Shown in pieces: positions 1 through 6,564 of a DNA stretch of 10,079 bases. The translations under genes and the position numbers were made by a program. The notes beneath the pieces were generated by a model. The model had not been told where the DNA came from. It ran no database searches and saw only the letters and a program-made list of their open reading frames with translations. The stretch is from Desulfobacteraceae bacterium (GTDB lineage Bacteria > Desulfobacterota > Desulfobacteria > Desulfobacterales > SURF-15): contig QZKK01000065.1 in the NCBI GenBank assembly GCA_003599475.1, forward strand, positions 1 to 10,079. Direction: 5' to 3'. Numbering within the stretch: the first letter of the stretch is position 1; every line of letters starts with the position of its first letter.

Positions 1-1
1 C

Positions 2-274
2 TGGGTGGAGGACGCCTCCATCGCATCCATCTTTATCCAATTGGCAGCCGTTTCGATGGAACTCGGCAGTTGCTGGATTCAGATCAGGAACCGGCCGCAC
101 GACGGCAGTCGAAGTGCAGAGGACTACATCAGGGAGATCCTGGAAATTCCATCTCGTCTCAAAGTGGAGTCGATCGTTGCAATCGGCTATCCGGATGAGC
201 GGAAGGCGGCGCACAAGAGGGAATCGCTGCCCTACGAGAAGATTTCCTATGAAAAATTCGGTCTCAAGCGATAG
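2..274 (+). CDS. Nitroreductase family protein, C-terminal part (5' end outside window)
   Basis: The reading frame is open from base 2 to a TAG stop and has no start of its own in the window, so it is the last ~90 residues of a longer protein. The segment WVEDASIAS...IQLAA...LGSCWIQIRNR, followed by SAEDYIREIL and then VAIGYPDE, is the usual C-terminal half of small FMN-dependent nitroreductases. In that family a helix with 'A..iqLAA..lGLGSCW' leads to the 'IaIGYP' strand near the end. Members are typically about 170-180 residues, so roughly half is missing. They are cytoplasmic NAD(P)H-dependent flavoproteins whose physiological substrate is usually unknown, and the FMN-binding N-terminal residues cannot be checked here. 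The next gene begins 277 bases downstream, after a repeat-bearing gap, so there is no sign of an operon. Family assignment is confident; substrate is unknown. Confidence 0.8.
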   Translation, partial: WVEDASIASIFIQLAAVSMELGSCWIQIRNRPHDGSRSAEDYIREILEIPSRLKVESIVAIGYPDERKAAHKRESLPYEKISYEKFGLKR

Positions 275-354
275 AACCCTGTCGATCCCATTTTTCTTGA
301 TAAGGTTCAGGGAGTGCTCTGTTTCTTAAATACAGTGACGTATGATTGGACAAT

Positions 355-501
355 TTTAAGCAAACCACAGAGAGCACAGAGAAGACAGAGAAGGAAAAAT
401 ATATCGAAAAACAAGCGCTTCGTCTTTTTCTCTGTGAACTCTGTGTCCTCTGTGGTGAACCTATTCCGTCACGATAGTTACGCATGCATGCACTTAGCGC
501 T
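355..501. repeat. CACAGAG hairpin element, copy 1
   Basis: The left arm (364-391) carries CACAGAG-like units spaced by two variable bases. The right arm (429-456) carries the complementary CTCTGTG units, so the two arms can fold into a long stem whose mismatches fall on the variable dinucleotides. An A/T-rich loop of about 37 bases separates them. A conserved tail follows that contains the palindrome GCATGCATGC (482-491). A second copy lies at 3964-4110. The small open frames across it, with translations such as NHREHRE or FSVNSVSSVV, are by-products of the repeat and not genes. Confidence 0.85.
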
Positions 502-551
502 GAACCGGTGAACGGTTACTTCCTGAGGATGCTTCTTAAAAAGGCTTTTAG

Positions 552-1493
552 ATGATTTTCCCGGCGACCACCGTCTTGAAAGCCCTTATGATGATCTGGA
601 TGTCGTTTTCGGCGGCTGCATGCTCGGCCGGAACTCCCGTTCCGGCGGGAAGCATCCTTGAAAATGAAAAGATCCGAGAAGCCAGCGGGTTGGCGGCATC
701 CCGTCTGCGAAGCGAACGGATATGGATCCTGAACGACGGAGGAAACGGGCCGGTTCTCTATGCCGCATCCATCGACGGCAAGGACCTCGGGTCGGTTACG
801 ATTCTAAAAGCCAGGAACAGGGACTGGGAGGCTCTGACCGCATTCGAATATCGGGGCAAATCGTATCTTGCCATCGGAGATATCGGCGACAACGACTCCC
901 GCCGGAAGACCTGCTCGATTTACATCATCGAGGAGCCTGAGACGGTCTCGGTTTCCGGGTCCGGCTGCAAACCCGTCCGGCACATCGATTTCAAGTTCGA
1001 AGACGGCCCCCGTGATTGCGAGGCGATGGCCGTCGACACCGAAAACCGTCGGATTCTGCTGCTGACAAAGCAGAAGGAGCCTGCACTCTACTGGCTGCCG
1101 CTTTTTCCGGAGCCGGGCGCGCGGGTTGTCGTCGCGAGGAGAGCGGGTAGGAGGATCGACCTGAAGGGGGCCGGCGGCAAGATCGATGACAAAGGTGGAT
1201 TTTCTCTGCTGGATCTTTTCCGCTACCAACCGACAGGCATGGATCTTTCCCCGGACGGGAGATGGCTTGCCGTATTGACGTATCACCTCGTCTATCTTTT
1301 CCCTTTCGATCCTGAAGACTTCGGCGGAGACACGTTCAGGCACACTCCCAGAGTTTTTGATTTCCCGCGCCTTCCCCAGGCGGAGTGCATCGGTTTTAGC
1401 GCCGATGGCAGGATGCTTTTCATCTCATCCGAAAAGCGTCCGGCACGCTTGCTGGCAATCGATTTTTCGAATGGCAAGGATATTGAACACTGA
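552..1493 (+). CDS. Putative beta-propeller lipoprotein of unknown function
   Basis: The 313-residue product starts at an ATG with AAAGG seven bases upstream. The N-terminus is a hydrophobic signal segment ending in SAAAC, a permissive lipobox with Cys24 as the likely lipidated residue. Ser25 follows, which under the Gram-negative sorting rule would favour the outer membrane. The mature part has repeated strand-turn elements: WILNDGG (58-64), DWEALTAF (91-98), LAIGDIGDN (106-114), DCEAMAVD (155-162), TGMDLSPDGRWLAV (228-241) and ECIGFSADGRMLFISSEK (278-295). These resemble blades of an esterase-like/phytase-like or SMP-30-like six-bladed propeller. The DIGDN and DxEAMA acidic motifs recur in this uncharacterised family and could bind metal, but that is inference. 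It lies 20 bases upstream of the HD-GYP gene in the same direction, so the two are probably co-transcribed. No enzymatic function can be assigned. Confidence 0.8.
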   Translation: MIFPATTVLKALMMIWMSFSAAACSAGTPVPAGSILENEKIREASGLAASRLRSERIWILNDGGNGPVLYAASIDGKDLGSVTILKARNRDWEALTAFEYRGKSYLAIGDIGDNDSRRKTCSIYIIEEPETVSVSGSGCKPVRHIDFKFEDGPRDCEAMAVDTENRRILLLTKQKEPALYWLPLFPEPGARVVVARRAGRRIDLKGAGGKIDDKGGFSLLDLFRYQPTGMDLSPDGRWLAVLTYHLVYLFPFDPEDFGGDTFRHTPRVFDFPRLPQAECIGFSADGRMLFISSEKRPARLLAIDFSNGKDIEH

Positions 1494-1513
1494 ACGATTC
1501 GGAAGGAGATGCG

Positions 1514-2749
1514 ATGCTGACTGAAACCGAAAAGCTGAACGCGCTTACGAATCTTGGGATCGAATTGAGCAAGGTGCATGATCTCGACATCCTGATGGAA
1601 CGAATCCTTACTGAAGCCCGTCGCTTCGTGAACGCAGACGCAGGTTCCATATACATCCGGGAGGAGCGAAACCTGAATTTCAGCTACACGCAGAACGATA
1701 CGCTCCGGAAACGGCTGAAACCGGGCGAGAAGCTGATTTACTCCACGTTCAAGGTTGCAATCGACAAAGAGAGTATTGCCGGTTATGTGGCTGAAACCGG
1801 ACGATCGCTCAATTTGACCGATGTTTACTGTATCGATTCCGCCCTGCCGTATAAATTCGGCTCCCACTTCGATGAAGTCACCCGATACTGCACCCGATCG
1901 GTTCTGACGCTGCCGCTGAAAACCGCAAAACAGGAAACGCTGGGGGTTCTTCAGGTGATCAACGCACAGGATAAGGAGAACCGGATCACCTCCTTTTCCG
2001 AAGTCGACGAAAGGATGATGCTCCACTTTGCAAGCATTGCGTCCGTTGCCCTGGAGCGCGCCCAGATGACAAGGGCCATCTTGCTTCGTATGATTCGAAT
2101 GGCGGAAATGCGGGATCCGAAGGAGACCGGGGCACACGTGAACCGAGTGGCCGGTTATTCCGTCGAGCTCTTCGAAAACTGGGCGAGAAGCCAGGGATAC
2201 TCGCAGAAGGAGGTCGACCGGAAGCGGGATATCCTGAGAATGGCCGCCATGCTTCACGACGTAGGAAAAGTTGCGATTTCCGATATTCTTTTAAAGAAGC
2301 CGGGGCGTTTTTCACCGGAGGAATTTGGGATCATCAAACAGCATACGATACTCGGAGCTAGACTTTTTTCCGAAAGGCAGTCGGATCTCGATGATGCCGC
2401 AGCGGAGGTGGCCTTGAATCACCATGAACGCTGGGACGGGAAAGGATATCCGGGCCATGTTCATGCCGATAGCGGGCATCCGATCGAAGCGTATATGCTT
2501 CAGGACGGCACGCCGAGGGGCAAACGAGAGGATGAGATCCCGATCTTCGGAAGAATCGTGTCGTTGGCCGATGTTTTCGATGCCCTCTCATCAAGTCGGG
2601 TTTACAAGGAAGCCTGGAGTGAAGAAGACGTACTGAAAACCATCCGTGAGAATGCCGGGCTGCAATTCGATCCGAGACTCGTTGAGACTCTTTTCGATAA
2701 TCTGAAAATGATCCGATCGATCCAGGAGCGGTACGCGGATACAGCTTGA
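1514..2749 (+). CDS. GAF-HD-GYP domain protein, predicted cyclic-di-GMP phosphodiesterase
   Basis: The start is supported by GGAAGGAG at 1501-1508, six bases before the ATG. Residues ~14-182 form a GAF domain, with IPVKT-like strand text LTLPLKTAKQETLGVLQVIN at 131-150 and a C-terminal helix leading onward. Residues ~192-395 form an HD-GYP domain. The metal/active-site set is present: ETGAHVNRV (H208), LHDVGK (H248, D249, K252), IIKQHT (H277), NHHERWDGKGYPG (H303, H304, GYP 312-314) and LADVFDAL (D354). This predicts a phosphodiesterase that hydrolyses c-di-GMP, with the GAF domain sensing a ligand or mediating dimerisation. Between GYP and IPIFGRIV there is a ~27-residue insertion (315-341) where many HD-GYP proteins have a shorter loop; I believe a GAF-HD-GYP subfamily shares it. 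There is no receiver domain and no membrane segment, so it is likely cytosolic. It is probably co-transcribed with the lipoprotein gene ahead of it. Confidence 0.92.
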   Translation: MLTETEKLNALTNLGIELSKVHDLDILMERILTEARRFVNADAGSIYIREERNLNFSYTQNDTLRKRLKPGEKLIYSTFKVAIDKESIAGYVAETGRSLNLTDVYCIDSALPYKFGSHFDEVTRYCTRSVLTLPLKTAKQETLGVLQVINAQDKENRITSFSEVDERMMLHFASIASVALERAQMTRAILLRMIRMAEMRDPKETGAHVNRVAGYSVELFENWARSQGYSQKEVDRKRDILRMAAMLHDVGKVAISDILLKKPGRFSPEEFGIIKQHTILGARLFSERQSDLDDAAAEVALNHHERWDGKGYPGHVHADSGHPIEAYMLQDGTPRGKREDEIPIFGRIVSLADVFDALSSSRVYKEAWSEEDVLKTIRENAGLQFDPRLVETLFDNLKMIRSIQERYADTA

Positions 2750-2765
2750 TGAACCATAAAAAGAG

Positions 2766-2807
2766 TCTCACGCAAAGACGCAAAGGCGCAAAGAAATTTA
2801 AGCAACC
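2766..2807. repeat. ACGCAAAG short tandem repeat, single arm
   Basis: Three 8-base units, ACGCAAAG, ACGCAAAG and GCGCAAAG, occupy 2770-2793 after TCTC and are followed by TTTAAGCAACC (2797-2807). Elsewhere this family usually forms a hairpin with a CTTTGCG arm; no complementary arm is visible before the next gene. It lies in the 123-base gap between the HD-GYP and GalT-like genes. Confidence 0.75.
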
Positions 2808-2872
2808 GAAGCGATTCTCATGCGGCCGAGCGTCAGGAGTTATCCAGATGAAGCGAATCGGAAGGAGGAATC

Positions 2873-3898
2873 ATGGAATTTTACGCCGATAGAAAAGAGA
2901 CCGTAATCCTGGATCCGCGAAACGGGATGGCAAGGCGGTCCATCCCCAGCGAGATCCGGAAAGATCCTCTGACCGGGCGAACCGCGAGAATCTGCCATTT
3001 CATGGAGCTGAAATGGCAAAAACCCGATTTCGAAAAGCTTACCGCCGGAACCGAAAAGACTTGCCCCTTCTGCCCGGAGCATGTTCTGAAGGTGACCCCC
3101 TGCTTTTCCGATGACCTCCTGCCGGAGTGCCGTCTGGTGCTCGACGATATGGTGCTGTTCCCCAATATCGCTCCTTACGACGGTTTGAGTGCGGTGGCGA
3201 CCATGGGCGCCAGGCACTTCATTCCGATGACGGAGTTCGGTGCGGAGCGGATTGCATCCGCTTTTCGCCTGGCCATGCAGTTTTTCCGCAGAATCGAGGG
3301 CTGCGGCCATCCGGAGTCCGTCTATCACCTGATCAACTGGAACTACATGCCTGCTTCCGGAAGCTCTCTCATACACCCGCATCTCCAGGTATTTATCACT
3401 TCCACAGCGCCCAATCTCATGCGGGAAGAGCTCGTTGCGGCGAAAAGATATTTCGAAGCAAACGGGTCGATCTTCTGGGACGATCTGGTTGCCGATGAAG
3501 CCGCTTCGGAGCAGAGGTACCTGGGCGCCATCGGACGTGTGCATTGGGTGGCCTCCTATGCCCCATTGGGAGTTGCCGGGGATGTCCTCGCCATCGTCGA
3601 AGGCGTGCGCTCCACCCTGGAGTTGACCGATGAAGATATCGGCCACCTGGCCGCCGGACTGACCAAGGCCATGCGGGCTTATGATCGAATGGGGATCTAC
3701 GCTTTCAATATGAATTTTTTCACCGGCTCGAAAGCAGATGTCCACTCGCGGTTTCATCTGCTGTTTTCTCCCCGCACTTTCTTCAACCAGGCGCTGGGCA
3801 CCCCCGATGTCGGTGCACTCCGCAATCTGTTCAACGAATCGCTCTGCATGGCTTTTCCGGAGGAGATCGCAGAGTCGATCCGGCCGGAGTTTCAATAG
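2873..3898 (+). CDS. GalT-like hexose-1-phosphate uridylyltransferase (HIT superfamily)
   Basis: The ATG follows a strong GGAAGGAGG. The 341-residue product is close to the ~348 residues of bacterial GalT. Visible family features, in order: DPLTGR (31-36); CPFCPE with C64 and C67; LFPNIAPYD (95-103), the GalT 'fPN.aPY' segment; RHFIP with H115; and IHPHLQVF (167-174) with H168, H170 and Q172. By analogy with E. coli GalT, C64/C67/H115/H168 would hold zinc, H170 would be the uridylylated nucleophile and Q172 the transferase-specific glutamine. A late VHSRFHLLFSPR segment (290-301) matches the second His-rich strand region. The known family reaction moves UMP between UDP-glucose and galactose-1-phosphate. 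No other Leloir gene is nearby, so the actual sugar or nucleotide substrate is uncertain. It is separated from its neighbours by repeat-bearing gaps and is probably transcribed alone. I give no gene symbol because the substrate is unproven. Confidence 0.85.
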   Translation: MEFYADRKETVILDPRNGMARRSIPSEIRKDPLTGRTARICHFMELKWQKPDFEKLTAGTEKTCPFCPEHVLKVTPCFSDDLLPECRLVLDDMVLFPNIAPYDGLSAVATMGARHFIPMTEFGAERIASAFRLAMQFFRRIEGCGHPESVYHLINWNYMPASGSSLIHPHLQVFITSTAPNLMREELVAAKRYFEANGSIFWDDLVADEAASEQRYLGAIGRVHWVASYAPLGVAGDVLAIVEGVRSTLELTDEDIGHLAAGLTKAMRAYDRMGIYAFNMNFFTGSKADVHSRFHLLFSPRTFFNQALGTPDVGALRNLFNESLCMAFPEEIAESIRPEFQ

Positions 3899-3918
3899 GG
3901 TTCAGGTAACAAGTCCAG

Positions 3919-3942
3919 CCACCAAGTCACGAAGGCACGAAG
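3919..3942. repeat. CACGAAG short tandem repeat
   Basis: Three 8-base units read CCACCAAG, TCACGAAG and GCACGAAG just after the GalT-like stop codon. No complementary arm is seen nearby. The CACAGAG element begins 21 bases further on, so two repeat families share this 233-base gap. Confidence 0.65.
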
Positions 3943-3963
3943 AATGGCAAGACCGGAAACTGA

Positions 3964-4110
3964 TTTAAGCAAACCACAGAGAGCACAGAGAACACAGAGA
4001 ATAAAAAATATATGGAAAAACATGCACTTCGTCTTTTCTCTGTGAACTCTGTGTCCTCTGTGGTGAACTTGTTACGCCACAACAATTACGCATGCATGTA
4101 CTTAGTGTCT
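3964..4110. repeat. CACAGAG hairpin element, copy 2
   Basis: This is the second copy of the element at 355-501, in the same orientation. The left arm (3973-4000) is three CACAGAG units and pairs with the right arm (4037-4064), with mismatches confined to the inter-unit dinucleotides. It shares the TTTAAGCAAACC left edge, the A/T-rich loop and the tail containing ACGCATGCATG. By eye the two copies differ mostly in the loop and in the stretch between right arm and tail. It lies 22 bases beyond the stop codon of the minus-strand E1 beta gene, so it would be transcribed in that mRNA's 3' end and could act as a transcript-end structure; that role is inference. Confidence 0.87.
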
Positions 4111-4131
4111 TATGGCTGAGCTGTTAAGTTT

Positions 4132-5112
4132 TCAGGTTTGCCGCATCGTCTCCTTTACGGCCCGAACGATCCGTTGTCTTCCCGGCAGATAATTCGCTTC
4201 ACGGCTGAACAGCGGAACGACGATATCGAATCCGGTGATTCGAGCGATCGGGGCTTCGAGATAGTAGAAAGCCTTCTGCATGATTCGCGATGCGACTTCC
4301 GCGCCCGGTCCGAAGCTGAGTGGAGCTTCGTGAATGACGGCCGCCCGCCCGGTTTTTCGCACCGATTCGATCAACGGCCCGTCATCGAGGGGTGAAATCG
4401 TCAGCAAATCGATCACTTCCGCGTCGATGCCTTCTTCTTCCAGCTCGACAGCGGCTTCAAGCGTAGGCCGCATCATTGCTCCGTAGGATATCAGGGTCAC
4501 GTCGCCGCCCTCCCGAACCCGGCGGGACTTGCCGATGGGAAGCGTCTCTTCTTCTTCAGGGACTTCTTCCCGGAAGGTGCGGTACAATGCCTTGGCCTCG
4601 TAGAATATGACCGGATCCGGGTCGCGGATTGCGCTCACCAGAAGAGCCCTCGCGTTTCGAGGACCCGAGGGAATGACCATCTTGATCCCCGGCGTATGCG
4701 CCCAGTATGCTTCCCGGCTTTCCGAATGGTGCTCCAGGGCGCGGACCCCTGCGCCATACGGCGCACGCATTACCATGGGAACATGAAACCTGCCCTGAGT
4801 CCGCAATCGGAATCGGGCGGCGTGGCTTTCGATCTGGTGAAAATTGAGATAGGAGAATCCGGAGAATTGAATCTCGCAAACGGGACGCAGACCGAATACC
4901 GCCATTCCGACGGACATCCCGACGATGCCGGACTCCGCAAGCGGGGTATCCACGACGCGCTCTTCTCCGAATCTGTCGATGAGTCCGTCTGTAACGCGGA
5001 AAACCCCTCCGTCCCTCCCGACGTCTTCCCCGAGCACGATGACGCGGTCGTCTTTTTCCATTTCCTGCCGAAGGGCCAGATTCAACGCCTGAACCATGGT
5101 CAATTTCGCCAT
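4132..5112 (-). CDS. pdhB: 2-oxo acid dehydrogenase E1 component, beta subunit (pyruvate or branched-chain type)
   Basis: The 326-residue product matches the usual ~325 residues for E1 beta. Seen in order: LTMVQALNLALRQEM at the N-terminus, VLGEDVGRDGGVFRVT (26-41), DTPLAESGIVGMSVGMA (55-71) with E60 as the expected thiamin diphosphate-activating glutamate, the histidine pair in ALEHHSES (125-132), and TGFDIVVP followed by NYLP near the C-terminus. With the alpha subunit it forms the heterotetrameric E1 that decarboxylates a 2-oxo acid and acylates the lipoyl group of E2, in the cytoplasm. The chosen ATG has AGGAGG six bases upstream. The open frame continues further upstream only by running through E1 alpha in another frame. 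Its start lies 13 bases inside the end of the alpha gene, implying translational coupling. No E2 or E3 gene follows. The symbol is the generic pyruvate-type name; a branched-chain substrate is possible. Confidence 0.88.
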   Translation of the reverse strand: MAKLTMVQALNLALRQEMEKDDRVIVLGEDVGRDGGVFRVTDGLIDRFGEERVVDTPLAESGIVGMSVGMAVFGLRPVCEIQFSGFSYLNFHQIESHAARFRLRTQGRFHVPMVMRAPYGAGVRALEHHSESREAYWAHTPGIKMVIPSGPRNARALLVSAIRDPDPVIFYEAKALYRTFREEVPEEEETLPIGKSRRVREGGDVTLISYGAMMRPTLEAAVELEEEGIDAEVIDLLTISPLDDGPLIESVRKTGRAAVIHEAPLSFGPGAEVASRIMQKAFYYLEAPIARITGFDIVVPLFSREANYLPGRQRIVRAVKETMRQT

Positions 5113-6212
5113 TTTCCCCCTCCTGTTTCCAGTTGAGCGAGTTCCCGGGCCAGAAAATCCCGCTGCTCCTTCAGGTGCGGGGGTAATTCGGCATAGGCGT
5201 GGTCGAACATATCCAGCGGATTTCCGATCTCTTTGATCCGTTCTTCCGCACGGGCCACGGCAGCCTGGATCTCTTCCCGGACTTCTTCTTCCAGGCTTTC
5301 CATCTTTTTTTTGTTGAGAAGTCTTTTTGCCGTCAGGTACTTTTCGAAACGCACAAGCGGATCTTTTTTCAGCCACAGCTCGACTTCTTGATCGGTACGG
5401 TAGCGTTTGGGATCGTCTGCTGTCGTATGCACCGCCACCCGATAGGTGACGGCTTCGATCAGGGTGGGACCCTGGCCGGCCCGGGCCCGGGAGACCGCTT
5501 CGTCGGCGGCCGCATAGACTGCCAGAATATCGTTGCCGTCGATCTGAATTCCCTGAATCCCATAGGCGATGGCCTTCTGCGCCAAAGTTTCGGATCGGGT
5601 TTGCCGGCTGCGGGGAACTGAAATGGCCCACTGGTTGTTCTGGCAGACAAAGATCGTCGGTGTCTGAAAGACGCCGGCGAAATTGAGCCCTTCATGAAAA
5701 TCTCCCTCCGAGGTCGCGCCGTCACCGAAAAACGTCATCACCACGTCATCTTTTTTTCGATACTTCAATGCCCATCCGATTCCGACAGCATGCAGCACCT
5801 GAGTTCCGACCGGAACCGAGATCGGCAGGTTGTTCTTTCCGTCTTCGATCTTGCCGCCTTCGTTGAATCCGGCATTATAAATGATCACGTTTTCAATGGG
5901 CCGTCCTCTCCAAAGCTCTGCAGCCAGCTCCCTGAAGGACGGCACCATCCAATCGGAATCGCGAAGCACGGCAACAGCCCCCAGGTGAGCCGCCTCCTGC
6001 CCCTTGATGGGAGGAAAGGTTCCGATTCGGCCCTGCCGCTGCAGGCTGAACAGTCTTTCATCGAACCTTCGAGCCAGCAGCATGGTGCGGTAGAGCCGGA
6101 TCAGGAGTTCGTTGGGGATCTTCGGCTCAAGATCCCTGTCCACCTTTCCTTCCTCCTCTAGAATGGACAAGTAATCGATCTGGTTTGGAATATTCAGTTT
6201 CTTCCGAGGCAT
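5100..6212 (-). CDS. pdhA: 2-oxo acid dehydrogenase E1 component, alpha subunit (pyruvate or branched-chain type)
   Basis: The 370-residue product has the full E1 alpha layout. The thiamin diphosphate/Mg motif runs from GDGATSEGDFHEG (163-175) to QNNQWAIS (191-198). KGQEAAHLGAV (70-80) and PSFRELAAELWRG (91-103) are typical of the N-terminal part. HTTADDPKRYR (262-272) is the phosphorylation-loop equivalent, containing the active-site histidine H262. VPRSRQTRSETLAQKAIAYG resembles pyruvate-type PdhA sequences. The start has AAAGGAG seven bases upstream. It is the first gene of a two-gene unit and overlaps the beta gene by 13 bases. The C-terminal quarter (about 300-330) is rich in K and E and probably helical. 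Pyruvate versus branched-chain 2-oxo acid specificity cannot be decided by eye. The 352-base upstream gap is shared with the divergent acyl-CoA dehydrogenase gene. Confidence 0.9.
   Translation of the reverse strand: MPRKKLNIPNQIDYLSILEEEGKVDRDLEPKIPNELLIRLYRTMLLARRFDERLFSLQRQGRIGTFPPIKGQEAAHLGAVAVLRDSDWMVPSFRELAAELWRGRPIENVIIYNAGFNEGGKIEDGKNNLPISVPVGTQVLHAVGIGWALKYRKKDDVVMTFFGDGATSEGDFHEGLNFAGVFQTPTIFVCQNNQWAISVPRSRQTRSETLAQKAIAYGIQGIQIDGNDILAVYAAADEAVSRARAGQGPTLIEAVTYRVAVHTTADDPKRYRTDQEVELWLKKDPLVRFEKYLTAKRLLNKKKMESLEEEVREEIQAAVARAEERIKEIGNPLDMFDHAYAELPPHLKEQRDFLARELAQLETGGGKWRN
5116..5124 (-). promoter_or_regulatory. Ribosome binding site fixing the E1 beta start
   Basis: Read on the minus strand this is AGGAGGGGG, with the AGGAGG core six bases before the ATG at 5112-5110. 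It lies inside the last codons of the E1 alpha gene. It rules out the much longer upstream reading frame as the true start. Confidence 0.85.
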
Positions 6213-6235
6213 GCGGATACTCCTTTCCGAGTAAA

Positions 6236-6269
6236 CGTTCAGCGTTCAAAGGTTCAGGGTTCGAAGGTT
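6236..6269. repeat. Degenerate GTTCA-type tandem repeat
   Basis: Four imperfect units of about 8-9 bases (GTTCAGC, GTTCAAAG, GTTCAGG, GTTCGAAG) lie immediately upstream of the E1 alpha ribosome binding site. They are related in sequence to the GTGTTCA units at 9800-9820. A weak GTTAAG/CTTAAC inverted pair (6267-6272 and 6298-6303) follows. Confidence 0.6.
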
Positions 6270-6364
6270 AAGAATTTCGCCGGCTTCCAGGTTCCAACTT
6301 AACTTAGAATGCGAGGGGGCATTAAAAGCAATCATTGAATCTTATAATTGATTCTTCTCCTCAA

Positions 6365-6392
6365 TTCGATGTTGGACGTTCGATGTTGGATG
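6365..6392. repeat. 14-base direct repeat, two units
   Basis: TTCGATGTTGGACG is followed directly by TTCGATGTTGGATG, 13 of 14 bases identical. On the opposite strand it translates to SNVQHR-like text, a frequent spurious product of this repeat type. It is noncoding and lies in the divergent gap. Confidence 0.75.
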
Positions 6393-6564
6393 GTCATCTC
6401 TTAAAGCATGTTTCGCACAGGGTACCAGCACCCCGCTGGATCCTCGGCTTGCCCGCCTTGCTTTCGTGAATATATTCTTTGGTATCTGACTCGATGAGAG
6501 CGCATCGTGCCGCTTAATTCCGAGACGTTCAATTCGGCGAAAATTTACAAAATGAGGTCGCAAT

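Larger units (their letters stand above)
6213..6564. other. 352-base divergent gap with repeats, no gene
   Basis: This gap separates the minus-strand E1 alpha gene from the plus-strand acyl-CoA dehydrogenase gene, so promoters for both should lie here, although I find no convincing -35/-10 pair. It holds a degenerate GTTCA-type repeat (6236-6269) and a 14-base direct repeat (6365-6392). It also has a GAATATATTC palindrome (6468-6477). A short minus-strand reading frame across 6342-6596 has no recognisable product and runs through the direct repeat, so I do not call it a gene. Confidence 0.6.

Noticed and set aside
264..511. Small frames on both strands over the first CACAGAG element
   Set aside because: Their products are translations of the repeat units and are a known kind of false gene call.
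503..517. AACCG/CGGTT small inverted repeat upstream of the lipoprotein gene
   Set aside because: A five-base stem is too short to support an operator or terminator call by itself.
1292..2257. A 321-codon minus-strand open frame over the lipoprotein/HD-GYP junction
   Set aside because: It overlaps two convincing plus-strand genes and has no family features.
2840..3895. A 351-codon open frame on the minus strand opposite the GalT-like gene
   Set aside because: It lies almost exactly antisense to a gene with clear family motifs, has no ribosome binding site or recognisable domain, and is explained by codon bias leaving the opposite frame open.
5113..5631. N-terminal extension of E1 beta upstream of 5112
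   Set aside because: This stretch is the E1 alpha coding sequence read in another frame, is low-complexity R/S/G/P-rich text, and the internal ATG has an excellent ribosome binding site.
6331..6355. GAATC/GATTC inverted pair in the divergent gap
   Set aside because: The five-base stem in A/T-rich sequence is expected by chance, and no T-run or promoter context supports it.
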